NCBI GenBank assembly: GCA_017395425.1
Contig: JAFPUM010000055.1
Location: forward strand, 1-43,517
DNA: 43,517 bases
Source of the DNA: Clostridia bacterium
GTDB lineage: Bacteria; Bacillota; Clostridia; Oscillospirales; Acutalibacteraceae
Reading direction: 5' to 3'
This document shows, piece by piece, positions 32,800 to 40,858 of the stretch. The stretch's first letter is position 1, and the number at the start of each line of letters is the position of its first letter. Position numbers and translations under genes: made by a program. The notes beneath the pieces were generated by a model. That model was not told the origin of the DNA. It did no database searches and saw only the letters and a program-made list of their open reading frames with translations.

Positions 32800-32818
32800 A
32801 CAATCAATCAGGTTGCAA
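32790..32818 (-). promoter_or_regulatory. Promoter of the tetR-like gene
   Basis: On the minus strand TTGCAA (32818-32813), 17 bases and TATAAT (32795-32790). The two divergent -10 boxes share bases 32794-32795, so only one polymerase can open the region at a time. Confidence 0.8.
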
Positions 32819-32830
32819 GTGTGACAGATT
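32816..32830. promoter_or_regulatory. TetR operator O2
   Basis: CAAGTGTGACAGATT matches O1 at 12 of 15 positions and keeps the GTGTGACA centre. It overlaps the tetR -35 and lies just after the EFR1 transcription start. Confidence 0.65.
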
Positions 32831-32865
32831 AAAAAATCAGCGCATTGAAAAGGGGTTTTTTTGGT

Positions 32866-33708
32866 ATGAAAAAGGTTATCTACTGTTTCAGCGGTACGGG
32901 CAACAGTCTCAACGCGGCGAAAATCATCGCTAAGACCATCGGCGGCGCCACAGTTGTTTCGGTCAGGAAGGACACGGTCAGTGACCTTGCCGCGGACGCG
33001 GATGTGGTGGGATTTCTCTGTCCGGTGTACGAATGGGACATTCCCGAAACCATGAAGGATTTTGCCGAACAGCTTACGGTCAACCCTAAGGCGTACACGT
33101 TTATGGTAGCAACCTATGTTGCGGTACACGGCAGATGCTTTGAGACGATGGACGCGATTCTCCGTCAGAAAGGGACAAAGCTGCATTACGGCAAAGCGCT
33201 GCGGTGCGTGGCGAGCCAGTGCATTGTCTATGAACCCTTCCCGTCGCCACGCTTCATGGTGCCGCGTTCCAACCGTCACGCGAAGAAGATCGGCAAAGCG
33301 GTAGCATCGGGAAGACACAATGCCTATCCCAGAATGTCGCCCGTCACCCGTCGGCTGTATGGGAAGATGATGACCCCTTTCATGAACGTCCAGCATGAAT
33401 TTGACAAAGGCTTCTACACCTCGGACAAGTGCGTGGGCTGCGGTCTGTGCAGTAAGCTCTGCCCCTGCCGCAACATTACGATGGAGGACAAACACCCGGT
33501 CTGGAACCACAATTATATCGGCTGCAATGCCTGTGTGGTCTACTGTCCCACCAAGGCGATCCTCTTTGAAACGCCGGAGGCATACCGCAATCTGGATAAC
33601 GCGATTTCCCGCCGTCTGGGTCTGCCCGACAAGCGCACGCGGTATCACAATCCCGCCATCGAAGCCAAAGATATGCTGATGCAGCAGGAAGAAGTTTCTG
33701 TCGAGTAA
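32866..33708 (+). CDS. EFR1-family flavodoxin/ferredoxin fusion
   Basis: The product has 280 residues from the ATG at 32866, 10 bases after AAAAGGGG. The N-terminal half is a flavodoxin-like domain (IYCFSGTGNSLNAAK is the FMN phosphate loop). The C-terminal half is a bacterial ferredoxin domain. The first cluster motif is complete (CVGCGLCSKLCP). The second reads YIGCNACVVYCP, so the first of its four cysteines is Tyr. The fusion should pass electrons between FMN and Fe-S clusters in the cytoplasm; the partner is unknown. Its control by the adjacent TetR regulator suggests induction by a small molecule. Confidence 0.9.
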   Translation: MKKVIYCFSGTGNSLNAAKIIAKTIGGATVVSVRKDTVSDLAADADVVGFLCPVYEWDIPETMKDFAEQLTVNPKAYTFMVATYVAVHGRCFETMDAILRQKGTKLHYGKALRCVASQCIVYEPFPSPRFMVPRSNRHAKKIGKAVASGRHNAYPRMSPVTRRLYGKMMTPFMNVQHEFDKGFYTSDKCVGCGLCSKLCPCRNITMEDKHPVWNHNYIGCNACVVYCPTKAILFETPEAYRNLDNAISRRLGLPDKRTRYHNPAIEAKDMLMQQEEVSVE

Positions 33709-33714
33709 AGAAAA

Positions 33715-33760
33715 AGCAGTCGGAACCCCCCTATGAACGGTTCTGGCTGCTATTTTTTTT
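33715..33760. terminator. Bidirectional terminator between EFR1 gene and queA
   Basis: A 13-bp imperfect stem (AGCAGTCGGAACC with GGTTCTGGCTGCT) has a T-rich tail on each strand, and serves two convergent genes. Confidence 0.9.
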
Positions 33761-34796
33761 ATTTTTTTGTATCCGCAATCAGCATAGCATCGCCAAAGGA
33801 GAAGAAACGGTATTTCTCTTCCACCGCGACGCGATAGGCGTGCATCACATGATCAAATCCCGCAAACGCGGATACCAGCATGATCAGGGTGCTTTCGGGC
33901 AGATGGAAATTGGTGATCAGCCCGTCGATGACCTTGAACTGATAGCCGGGATAGATGAAAATCTGCGTCCAGCCTTCGGCGGGCTCAATCAGCCCGTCGG
34001 TCACGGGGCAGGATTCCAGCGTGCGGCAGCTGGTGGTGCCCACCGCGATGACCCGTCCGCCCCCGGCGTGGGTGGCATTGATGAGATCGGCGGTTTCCTT
34101 CGGCAGACAATAATGCTCAGAGTGCATCACATGATTGTTGACATCGTCTACCTTGACCGGACGGAAGGTCCCCAGTCCGACGTGAAGGGTGACATAGCCG
34201 ATCTTCACGCCTTTTTCCTGAATCTTTGCCAGCAGCTCTTTAGTAAAATGCAGTCCCGCCGTGGGTGCCGCCGCCGAACCGCGCTCGCGGGAATAGACGG
34301 TCTGATAACGTTCCTTGTCTTCCAGCTTTTCGGTGATGTAAGGGGGGAGAGGCATCTGTCCGATGCGGTCGAGTACCGAGAAAAACTCGTCCTCACAGTT
34401 GAAACGCACAATGCGGTTGCCGTCCTCCAGCACTTCTGTGACTTCCCCCGTCATCAGCCCATCGCCAAAGACGAAGCGTGTGCCAACCTTGGCGCGCCGA
34501 CCGGGTTTGGTGAGGCATTCCCAGACCTTCTGTTCCTTCTGGGTGAGCAGCAGGAATTCATTGACCGATTCACCGCCTTCCTTTACGCCGAAAATCCGGG
34601 CGGGCAGCACACGGGAATCGTTGAGAATCAGGCAGTCGCCGGGACGCAGTTCGTCGATGACGTCAGAAAAGTGACGATGGGTCAATGTGCCTGTCAACCT
34701 GTCCATTACCATGAGCCGGGAAGCGTCACGCGGTTCGATGGGATGTTGGGCAATCAGTTCGGGCGGAAGGTCATAATAAAAATCCGATGTTTTCAT
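33759..34796 (-). CDS. queA: S-adenosylmethionine:tRNA ribosyltransferase-isomerase
   Basis: The product has 345 residues. QueA transfers and isomerises the ribosyl part of SAM onto 7-aminomethyl-7-deazaguanine in tRNA, making epoxyqueuosine. Motifs are [54 protein letters not shown] and [17 protein letters not shown]. The ATG at 34796 follows GAGG at a good distance and lies 5 bases after the upstream gene's stop. No other queuosine gene is in the window. Confidence 0.97.
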   Translation of the reverse strand: MKTSDFYYDLPPELIAQHPIEPRDASRLMVMDRLTGTLTHRHFSDVIDELRPGDCLILNDSRVLPARIFGVKEGGESVNEFLLLTQKEQKVWECLTKPGRRAKVGTRFVFGDGLMTGEVTEVLEDGNRIVRFNCEDEFFSVLDRIGQMPLPPYITEKLEDKERYQTVYSRERGSAAAPTAGLHFTKELLAKIQEKGVKIGYVTLHVGLGTFRPVKVDDVNNHVMHSEHYCLPKETADLINATHAGGGRVIAVGTTSCRTLESCPVTDGLIEPAEGWTQIFIYPGYQFKVIDGLITNFHLPESTLIMLVSAFAGFDHVMHAYRVAVEEKYRFFSFGDAMLIADTKK

Positions 34797-34800
34797 GCTG

Positions 34801-35226
34801 TCAGTCCTCATGATGGTTTTCCTTGTTTTTCCTGACGGTCTGTGCCGCCGCGTCTTTGACAGACGAGAGCTTGCTTTCCGCCAGATGGGTAAACTTTTCA
34901 AAATAAGTGGTAGCCGACTGCTTCTGGGTGCGAAGGACGTCTTTCATCATCTTGTTGAATTCCTTCTCACTGAGCTGATCGGCGACCTTGGAAAGCTGCC
35001 CGCGCGTATTGGTCAGGCTGGTCACGAGATAGAACACAATTGCCAGCGCCCCCACGATTTTGAGCATGGCGTTGTCCTTGGCAAAGCCGAAAATCAGAAA
35101 CAGTACGCCCGCCACACCGGCAAGCGCATTGTTGATCAGACTTTGTGCCACGCCCGACAGCACCACCTGCTTGGGGAACTGCCGCACCGCGGCGGAATAG
35201 CGTCCGAAACCCGGTCTGTTTTTCAT
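34801..35226 (-). CDS. Two-helix membrane protein with coiled-coil tail, unknown
   Basis: The product has 141 residues: two hydrophobic segments close together ([16 protein letters not shown] and [18 protein letters not shown]), then a 70-residue charged helical tail ([20 protein letters not shown]). No family is recognised. The gene ends 5 bases before queA starts, so they are co-transcribed from the promoter at 35294. The ribosome site (AAAGGA) is far from the ATG. Confidence 0.7.
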   Translation of the reverse strand: MKNRPGFGRYSAAVRQFPKQVVLSGVAQSLINNALAGVAGVLFLIFGFAKDNAMLKIVGALAIVFYLVTSLTNTRGQLSKVADQLSEKEFNKMMKDVLRTQKQSATTYFEKFTHLAESKLSSVKDAAAQTVRKNKENHHED

Positions 35227-35293
35227 GACTTTTTGTCACAATCCTTTCTTTTGTAAAATCCGTTGCCTTCTGACATTCTCCGCATATTCTTTT

Positions 35294-35321
35294 ATTATAA
35301 GGTTTTTTTCAGGAATGTCAA
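35294..35321 (-). promoter_or_regulatory. Promoter of the membrane protein-queA operon
   Basis: On the minus strand TTGACA (35321-35316), 16 bases and TATAAT (35299-35294). Both hexamers are exact. Confidence 0.88.
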
Positions 35322-35340
35322 TAATTGTGCCAAATCCCCC

Positions 35341-35368
35341 TTGACATTTGCCGCTGAATCGTTATAAT
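35341..35368 (+). promoter_or_regulatory. Promoter of the riboswitch-asd-dap operon
   Basis: TTGACA at 35341-35346, a 16-base spacer and TATAAT at 35363-35368. Both hexamers are exact. Transcription would begin just before the riboswitch. Confidence 0.92.
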
Positions 35369-35382
35369 AGATTCAGTGATAA

Positions 35383-35558
35383 CGAAAGATAGAGGCGCGG
35401 CATCAGATGAGTAACGGATACCGAGGCAGCCATTGCCGTCGGAGGCGTCCGGGAAAGGCTCTGCCGCCGAAGGATTCGCCGGAGTATGGCGCCGCGAATG
35501 CCTGGGGGTGCGGTCAACAGCCGTATCACTGTCATCATGCGTGATGGAGTGCTATCGT
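35383..35558 (+). ncRNA. Lysine riboswitch (L box)
   Basis: The leader between promoter and asd is about 330 bases and has no gene. It carries the conserved L-box blocks in order: AAAGATAGAGGCGCGG, then GATGAGTAA, GGGAAAGG, GCCGCCGAAGG, and GTGCGGTCAACAGCC, then ATCACTGTCATCATGCGTGAT. The outer helix closes with GATAG (35388-35392) and CTATC (35552-35556). It lies in front of aspartate-semialdehyde dehydrogenase, a lysine-pathway gene. Lysine binding should favour the terminator at 35640. Confidence 0.93.
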
Positions 35559-35639
35559 AACTTCTTCCTATGGATTCTGCCGGATGTTGCTTTTTGTGAG
35601 CAGGAGCAGGCGGCATTTCATAATGACAGCGCATAGATG

Positions 35640-35662
35640 ACCGGCATTCGACCGGTTTTTTT
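35640..35662 (+). terminator. Riboswitch expression-platform terminator
   Basis: ACCGG (35640-35644) and CCGGT (35652-35656) form a short stem followed by seven T, 44 bases before the asd start. The stem is short, so the regulated form may involve upstream bases as well. Confidence 0.75.
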
Positions 35663-35706
35663 GTTATCAATCCACTTTTCATTTTATCATCCGGAGGTTT
35701 TTGTGT

Positions 35707-36789
35707 ATGAAAGAGCAATACAAGGTAGGCATCATCGGTGCGACGGGCATGGTGGGTCAGCGCTTTGCCACGCTTCTGTCGGGACACCCCTGGTTCAAGG
35801 TGACGGTTCTCGCCGCGAGTGCGCGTTCGGCGGGCAAGACCTACAAAGAGGCAGTGGGAAGCCGCTGGAAGCTCGCTGCACCCATGCCGGAAGAAATGGC
35901 GGATATGGTGATCATGGATGCCGACGCGGAAATTGATGCCATTACGTCTATGGTGGATTTTGTCTTCTGCGCCGTGGATATGAAAAAGGATGAGATCAAA
36001 GCGCTGGAAGAAAAATATGCCAAGCACGAATGCCCTGTGATGTCCAACAACAGCGCCAACCGCTTCACCGAGGACGTCCCCATGATTATCCCCGAAATCA
36101 ACGCCGACCATTCGCAGATCATCGAGGCACAGCGCAAGCGTCTCGGCACCAAGCGCGGCTTTATTTCGGTCAAATCCAACTGCTCGATTCAGAGCTATGT
36201 CCCCGCTCTTACCCCACTGCTCGAATACGGTGTGGAAGATGTTCTCGCCTGCACCTATCAGGCAATCTCCGGCGCGGGCAAGAATTTTGAATCATGGCCG
36301 GAAATGGTTGACAACCTCATTCCCTTCATCGGCGGCGAAGAAGAGAAATCCGAGAAGGAACCCCTGAAAGTCTGGGGTACCTATGCCGACGGCAAGATCA
36401 CGCTGCGCGACGATATCCGCATTACGACCCAGTGCCTGCGCGTGCCGGTATCCGACGGACACACGGCTGCCGTCTTTGTACGTTTCAAAAATAAGCCTTC
36501 TATTGAAGAGATCAAGGAAAAGTGGGCTTCCTTCGCGGGCGAACCCCAGCGTCTGGGACTGCCCAGCGCGCCCAAACAGTTTATCCATTACTTTGAAGAA
36601 GATAACCGTCCGCAAGCCAAGCTCGATCGCAATCTGGAAGGCGGCATGGCAGTGAGCTGTGGACGTCTGCGCGAGGACACCCAGTACGATTACAAATTCG
36701 TCTGTCTCTCCCACAACACCCTTCGCGGCGCGGCTGGCGGCGCGGTTCTCATGGCGGAACTCCTCTGCGCCCAGGGCTGGATGGACTGA
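35707..36789 (+). CDS. asd: Aspartate-semialdehyde dehydrogenase
   Basis: The product has 360 residues. It reduces aspartyl phosphate to aspartate semialdehyde, the branch point to lysine/DAP and to homoserine. Motifs are GIIGATGMVGQRFA (NADP site), VKSNCSIQSYVPAL with the catalytic Cys, QAISGAGKN and VPVSDGHTAAVFV with the catalytic His. The CS-IQ pattern and length fit the archaeal/fungal-type branch of the family. CCGGAGG at 35691-35697 fixes the ATG at 35707. Transcription is controlled by the lysine riboswitch. Confidence 0.96.
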   Translation: MKEQYKVGIIGATGMVGQRFATLLSGHPWFKVTVLAASARSAGKTYKEAVGSRWKLAAPMPEEMADMVIMDADAEIDAITSMVDFVFCAVDMKKDEIKALEEKYAKHECPVMSNNSANRFTEDVPMIIPEINADHSQIIEAQRKRLGTKRGFISVKSNCSIQSYVPALTPLLEYGVEDVLACTYQAISGAGKNFESWPEMVDNLIPFIGGEEEKSEKEPLKVWGTYADGKITLRDDIRITTQCLRVPVSDGHTAAVFVRFKNKPSIEEIKEKWASFAGEPQRLGLPSAPKQFIHYFEEDNRPQAKLDRNLEGGMAVSCGRLREDTQYDYKFVCLSHNTLRGAAGGAVLMAELLCAQGWMD

Positions 36790-36792
36790 AGC

Positions 36793-36867
36793 GCGCCCTT
36801 TGGGCGCTAAATGAATAGTGAATAAAGAATAGTGAATAGTGAATAATGTTGGAAGCCCTGCGGGCTT
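36793..36867. repeat. Heptamer repeat island behind asd
   Basis: It begins four bases after the asd stop. GCGCCC-TTT-GGGCGC hairpin (36793-36807), five GAATAGT-type heptamers (36813-36847), then AAGCCC-TGC-GGGCTT hairpin (36853-36867). The order hairpin, heptamers, hairpin is the same as at 37845 and part of 8622. Confidence 0.9.
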
Positions 36868-36955
36868 GGAATAAATGGATGCACCTATTGTCTGTGTGTG
36901 GCATAACATGGACAGAGATATTTTATAGTATTTATTAGAAAGAGGGAATTGTTGC

Positions 36956-37843
36956 ATGAAGAATACGATTTTTACCGGTGCCGGCGTGGCAATTGTTACG
37001 CCTATGAACGAGGACGGTTCGGTCAATTATGATGCGTATGCCGACCTGATTGAATTCCAGATCGAAAACAAGGTGGACGCCATCATTTCCTGCGGTACCA
37101 CCGGCGAATCCTCCACCCTGAGTGACGAGGAACATCTCGCGGTTATCAAGTGTGCCATCGAACAGGCAGCCGGCAGAGTACCTGTCATTGCCGGCACTGG
37201 CAGCAACGACACCAAGTACGCCATTCAGCTTTCCAGCGAGGCGGCGCGTCTCGGCGCGGACGGACTGCTGCTGGTAACGCCTTATTACAACAAGACTTCC
37301 CAGCGGGGTCTGGTTGCCCATTTTGGCGCCATTGCCGACGCGGTGGACGCGCCCATCATTCTTTACAGTGTGCAGAGCCGTACCGGCGTGAATATCGCGC
37401 CCGAAACCGCCTATGCACTGTCGAAGTATGAAAACATCGTCGCTATCAAGGAAGCCAGCGGCAACATCTCGCAGGTTGCCAGGATCAAGGCGATGTGCGG
37501 TGACGACCTCGACATCTATTCCGGCAACGACGATCAGATCGTCCCGCTGCTGTCGCTCGGCGGCAAAGGCGTGATTTCCGTGCTTGCTAATGTGGCACCC
37601 GAAGTCACCCACAATATCTGCCAGCTTTACTTTGATGGCAAGGTCAAGGAAAGTGCGGCGCTCCAGCTCGAATATCTCGATCTGTGCAATGATCTCTTCA
37701 TCGACGTCAACCCGATTCCGGTCAAGGAAGCTCTCAACATGATGGGCATGAATGCCGGTCCCTGCCGTATGCCGCTGTATGAAATGACCGAAGCTGCCAA
37801 GGAGAAGCTGGCTGCGACCATGACCAGACACGGACTGATCTGA
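36956..37843 (+). CDS. dapA: 4-hydroxy-tetrahydrodipicolinate synthase
   Basis: The product has 295 residues. It condenses pyruvate and aspartate semialdehyde. The family signatures are CGTTGESSTLSDEEH, LLVTPYYNKTSQRGL (Tyr proton relay) and IVAIKEASGNI with the Schiff-base Lys. AAAGAGGG precedes the ATG. It is 166 bases from asd across a repeat island. I see no convincing promoter in between, so it is probably still served by the riboswitch promoter. Confidence 0.97.
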   Translation: MKNTIFTGAGVAIVTPMNEDGSVNYDAYADLIEFQIENKVDAIISCGTTGESSTLSDEEHLAVIKCAIEQAAGRVPVIAGTGSNDTKYAIQLSSEAARLGADGLLLVTPYYNKTSQRGLVAHFGAIADAVDAPIILYSVQSRTGVNIAPETAYALSKYENIVAIKEASGNISQVARIKAMCGDDLDIYSGNDDQIVPLLSLGGKGVISVLANVAPEVTHNICQLYFDGKVKESAALQLEYLDLCNDLFIDVNPIPVKEALNMMGMNAGPCRMPLYEMTEAAKEKLAATMTRHGLI

Positions 37844-37844
37844 C

Positions 37845-37984
37845 GCTCGCATTCGCTCGTTTAGAGAATAACGAATAGAGAATAGATAATAGATAATAGA
37901 GAATAGTGTCGGAAGCGCTTCGCGCTTAGAATACAGATCATGCGTAATGCGTAATGCGAAAATCGTCATTATGTATTACGCATG
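37845..37984. repeat. Heptamer repeat island between dapA and dapB
   Basis: It begins two bases after the dapA stop. A GC-rich head (CGCTCGCATTCGCTCG), six GAATAGA/TAATAGA heptamers (37866-37907), an AAGCGC-TTC-GCGCTT hairpin (37913-37927), then GCGTAAT units closed by a perfect 10-bp dyad (CATGCGTAAT at 37939-37948 with ATTACGCATG at 37975-37984). Confidence 0.9.
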
Positions 37985-38014
37985 ATTCATTCAGGAAAGG
38001 ACGTTACAAAAACT

Positions 38015-38773
38015 ATGACGAAAATCATTCTTTGCGGTTGCAATGGCAAGATGGGCGCTGCGATGACAGGTATTGTAGGGGAGAGGAGTGACTGTGAAAT
38101 CGTCGCGGGGGTGGATATCAACACCACTTCTCTGAGCGGCTATCAGGTCTATGCCGATATTGCCGATGTGAAGGAAACGGCGGATGCGATTGTGGATTTC
38201 TCCCATCCCGCCGCGCTGGATTCCATTCTCGCCTATGCGGTGGACAAGCAGATTCCCGCCATTTTGTGTACCACGGGCTATTCTGACGGACAGATTGCCC
38301 AGATCAAGGAAGCCTCCGAGAAAGTGGCGGTGTTCCATTCGGGCAATATGTCGCTGGGCATCAACCTGTTGATGGCGCTGTCGCGCAAGGCGGCACAGAT
38401 TCTGGGCGACAGCTTTGATGTGGAGATCATCGAAAAGCACCACAACCGCAAACTTGACGCTCCCAGCGGTACGGCGTTAATGCTAGCCAACGCCGTCAGC
38501 GAGGAACTGCCCTATGAATCCCGCTACGAATACGACCGCCACAGCGTGCGCCGCAAGCGAGAAAAGAATGAAATCGGTATTCATTCCGTGCGCGGCGGAA
38601 CCATCGTGGGCGTGCATGAAGTGGTGTTTGCGGGGCATGATGAGATTGTAACCCTTACGCACACTGCCCAGTCCCGCGGGGTCTTTGCGTCAGGCGCGGT
38701 CAATGCCGCCATCTATATGACGGGCAAGCCTGCCGGACTGTACGATATGGGCGACGTGATTGAGAATGCGTAA
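38015..38773 (+). CDS. dapB: 4-hydroxy-tetrahydrodipicolinate reductase
   Basis: The product has 252 residues from the ATG at 38015, with AGGAAAGGA upstream. It reduces the DapA product with NAD(P)H. Motifs are LCGCNGKMGAAM (nucleotide site), VDFSHPAAL, CTTGYSD and the active site EKHHNRKLDAPSGTALM. It completes the asd-dapA-dapB set for diaminopimelate, needed for peptidoglycan and lysine. Confidence 0.97.
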   Translation: MTKIILCGCNGKMGAAMTGIVGERSDCEIVAGVDINTTSLSGYQVYADIADVKETADAIVDFSHPAALDSILAYAVDKQIPAILCTTGYSDGQIAQIKEASEKVAVFHSGNMSLGINLLMALSRKAAQILGDSFDVEIIEKHHNRKLDAPSGTALMLANAVSEELPYESRYEYDRHSVRRKREKNEIGIHSVRGGTIVGVHEVVFAGHDEIVTLTHTAQSRGVFASGAVNAAIYMTGKPAGLYDMGDVIENA

Positions 38774-38817
38774 CCCCACCCCCTTTCAATGCCAAAACAC
38801 CGGGAGGATACAGGAAA

Positions 38818-39573
38818 ATGCTGGAACTTAAAAACGTCTCGTTTCAGGTAAACGCGGACGGACAGGATAAAGAAATAGTACGGGACGTCAATCTGACCGT
38901 GCCGGACGACAAACTGGTGGTCATCACGGGACCCAACGGCGGCGGCAAATCGACACTGGCGCGGTTGATCGCGGGTATTGAAAAGCCCACATCGGGACAA
39001 ATCATTCTCAACGGCGAGGATGTGACCTCTCTTTCCATCACCGAACGTGCCCGGAAAGGTGTGAGCTTTGCTTTTCAGCAGCCGGTGCGGTTCAAGGGCA
39101 TACAGGTCTTTGACCTGCTGCGGCTGGCAAGAGGGGGAAAGCTTACCATCGCCGAAGCCTGTGAATACCTCAGCGCAGTGGGTCTCTGCGCCCGTGATTA
39201 TATCGACCGGGAAGTCAACGCCAGTCTGTCGGGCGGCGAACTCAAGCGCATCGAGATTGCCACGGTACTTGCCAGAGGCTCGGCGCTGTCGGTTTTTGAC
39301 GAACCGGAAGCGGGCATCGACCTCTGGAGCTTCCGTAATCTGATAGAAGTCTTCCGGAGTATGCGGCAGCATATTCACGGCAGCTCGATTCTGATTATCT
39401 CTCATCAGGAGCGGATTCTCAACATTGCCGACGAAATCGTGGTGCTGAAGGAAGGCAGACTGACCGCGCGCGGCGCTAAGGAAGAGATTCTGCCGACACT
39501 GATCGGCACCGAATCGGCAGTGCTGGACTGCCGAAGAGACCGTCCGACCGAAGGGGGGAATGTCGTATGTTAA
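38818..39573 (+). CDS. smsC: SufC-type ATPase of a minimal Fe-S assembly system
   Basis: The product has 251 residues. An ABC ATPase with Walker A GPNGGGKST, Q-loop SFAFQQPVRFKG, signature ASLSGGELKR, Walker B LSVFDEPEAGID and switch His IISHQ. The SufC-like region after the Q-loop and the overlap with a SufB/SufD-like gene place it in Fe-S cluster assembly rather than transport. No SufS, SufU or second SufB/D gene is near, which matches the two-gene SMS (SUF-like minimal) type. The gene symbol follows that naming. Confidence 0.85.
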   Translation: MLELKNVSFQVNADGQDKEIVRDVNLTVPDDKLVVITGPNGGGKSTLARLIAGIEKPTSGQIILNGEDVTSLSITERARKGVSFAFQQPVRFKGIQVFDLLRLARGGKLTIAEACEYLSAVGLCARDYIDREVNASLSGGELKRIEIATVLARGSALSVFDEPEAGIDLWSFRNLIEVFRSMRQHIHGSSILIISHQERILNIADEIVVLKEGRLTARGAKEEILPTLIGTESAVLDCRRDRPTEGGNVVC

Positions 39574-40502
39574 ATTGGAAGGAAATGGACGAAATGCAGA
39601 AGCGTCTCCTGGACGAGGTTGCCGATCTGCACGAGATTCCGGAAGGCGCGTATAATATCCGTGCCAACAGCCAGTCGGCAGGACGGGCATCCACGGCGCA
39701 CATCGAGATCATTCCCCGCGAGGACGGCAAGGGGCTGACAGTGAACATTCAGCCCGGCACCAAGAACGAAAGCGTGCATATTCCGGTGGTAATGACCGAG
39801 AGCGGACTGAAGGAACTGGTCTATAACGATTTCCACATCGGCGAGGACGCGGATGTACTCATTGTGGCGGGCTGCGGCATTGACAACTGCGGTTCGCAGG
39901 ATTCGGAGCATGACGGTATTCACCGCTTTTTTGTGGGAAAGGGAGCGCACGTCCGGTATGTGGAGAAGCACTACGGTTCCGGCAGCGGCACAGGCAAGCG
40001 CATTCTCAATCCCGGCACCGAGGTCTATATGGAAGAAAACAGCTCCATGGAAATGGAAATGGTGCAGATCAAGGGCGTAGACGATACCAATCGCACCACC
40101 ACCGCGGAATTGGGCGCCGGAGCAAAACTGATTGTCCGCGAGCGGCTGATGACACACGGCAGACAGAATGCGCTGAGTACCTATGTGGTGCGTCTCAACG
40201 GTGACGGCGCCACGGCGGATGTGGTATCCCGCTCCGTGGCAAGAGACCATTCCTATCAGGAATTTGATGCCAAGCTGGTGGGCAATGCTGCCTGTTCGGG
40301 ACACACCGAGTGCGACTCCATTATCATGGATCGTGGAAAGATTCTGGCGGTGCCGGGTCTGGAGGCGAATCATGTGGACGCGGCACTGGTGCATGAAGCG
40401 GCGATCGGAAAGATTGCCGGTGAACAGATCATCAAACTCATGACGCTGGGACTGACCGAGCAGGAAGCGGAAGAACAGATCATCAACGGCTTCCTGAAAT
40501 AA
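39567..40502 (+). CDS. smsB: SufB/SufD-type scaffold of a minimal Fe-S assembly system
   Basis: The product has 311 residues, shorter than SufB (about 470). The beta-helix core is evident, ending in SGHTECDSIIMDRGK and HVDAALVHEAAIGKIAGEQ, the SufB-like part with the conserved Cys and Glu/His. C-terminal helices follow (GLTEQEAEEQIINGF). The ATG overlaps the smsC stop by 7 bases. With SmsC it should form a scaffold complex that builds clusters, here possibly for LeuC and the EFR1 protein. Confidence 0.85.
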   Translation: MLNWKEMDEMQKRLLDEVADLHEIPEGAYNIRANSQSAGRASTAHIEIIPREDGKGLTVNIQPGTKNESVHIPVVMTESGLKELVYNDFHIGEDADVLIVAGCGIDNCGSQDSEHDGIHRFFVGKGAHVRYVEKHYGSGSGTGKRILNPGTEVYMEENSSMEMEMVQIKGVDDTNRTTTAELGAGAKLIVRERLMTHGRQNALSTYVVRLNGDGATADVVSRSVARDHSYQEFDAKLVGNAACSGHTECDSIIMDRGKILAVPGLEANHVDAALVHEAAIGKIAGEQIIKLMTLGLTEQEAEEQIINGFLK

Positions 40503-40506
40503 AAAC

Positions 40507-40555
40507 AAAAGCAGTGTATTGGATTTTTGAAAGGCATCCAATACACTGCTTTTTT
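40507..40555. terminator. Bidirectional terminator after smsCB
   Basis: A perfect 18-bp stem (AAAAGCAGTGTATTGGAT with its complement) with an 11-base loop and T-run. It separates smsB from the convergent rqcP. Confidence 0.95.
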
Positions 40556-40556
40556 A

Positions 40557-40591
40557 CTACCCACTACCCACTAATCACTAATCACTACTCA
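40557..40591. repeat. Heptamer repeat island at the rqcP stop
   Basis: Five heptamers (CTACCCA twice, CTAATCA twice, CTACTCA) run from 40557 to 40591. The last unit supplies the TGA stop of rqcP on the minus strand. Confidence 0.9.
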
Positions 40592-40831
40592 TTGTACGGA
40601 TTCAAACAAACGATCCGCCGTTTCCTTCGTGGCGTATTCGCTGACCTCCAGCACGCGAATCCTGACCGACCGCACGCCCAGAGATACCTCAATGATATCG
40701 CCGATTTTGACGTCATAAGATGCTCGCGCGGGCTTGCCGTTGACCAGTACGCGCCCGGCGTCGCAGGCTTCGTTAGCGACGGTGCGCCGCTTGATAATGC
40801 GGGATACTTTTAAATACTTGTCCAGTCTCAT
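40589..40831 (-). CDS. rqcP: S4-domain RNA-binding protein RqcP
   Basis: The product has 80 residues from the ATG at 40831, placed 7 bases after AGGAG; the ATG at 40837 is too close to it. The S4 fold is clear (MRLDKYLKVSRIIKRRTVANEACDAG, read in two parts; VNGKPARASYDVKIGDIIEV). It is the YabO/RqcP type that works with RqcH on stalled 50S subunits. Its stop codon falls inside a heptamer repeat, so the tail (RLFESVQ) may be shortened. Confidence 0.88.
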   Translation of the reverse strand: MRLDKYLKVSRIIKRRTVANEACDAGRVLVNGKPARASYDVKIGDIIEVSLGVRSVRIRVLEVSEYATKETADRLFESVQ

Positions 40832-40858
40832 AATCATTCTCCTACAAATTTCAAATTA

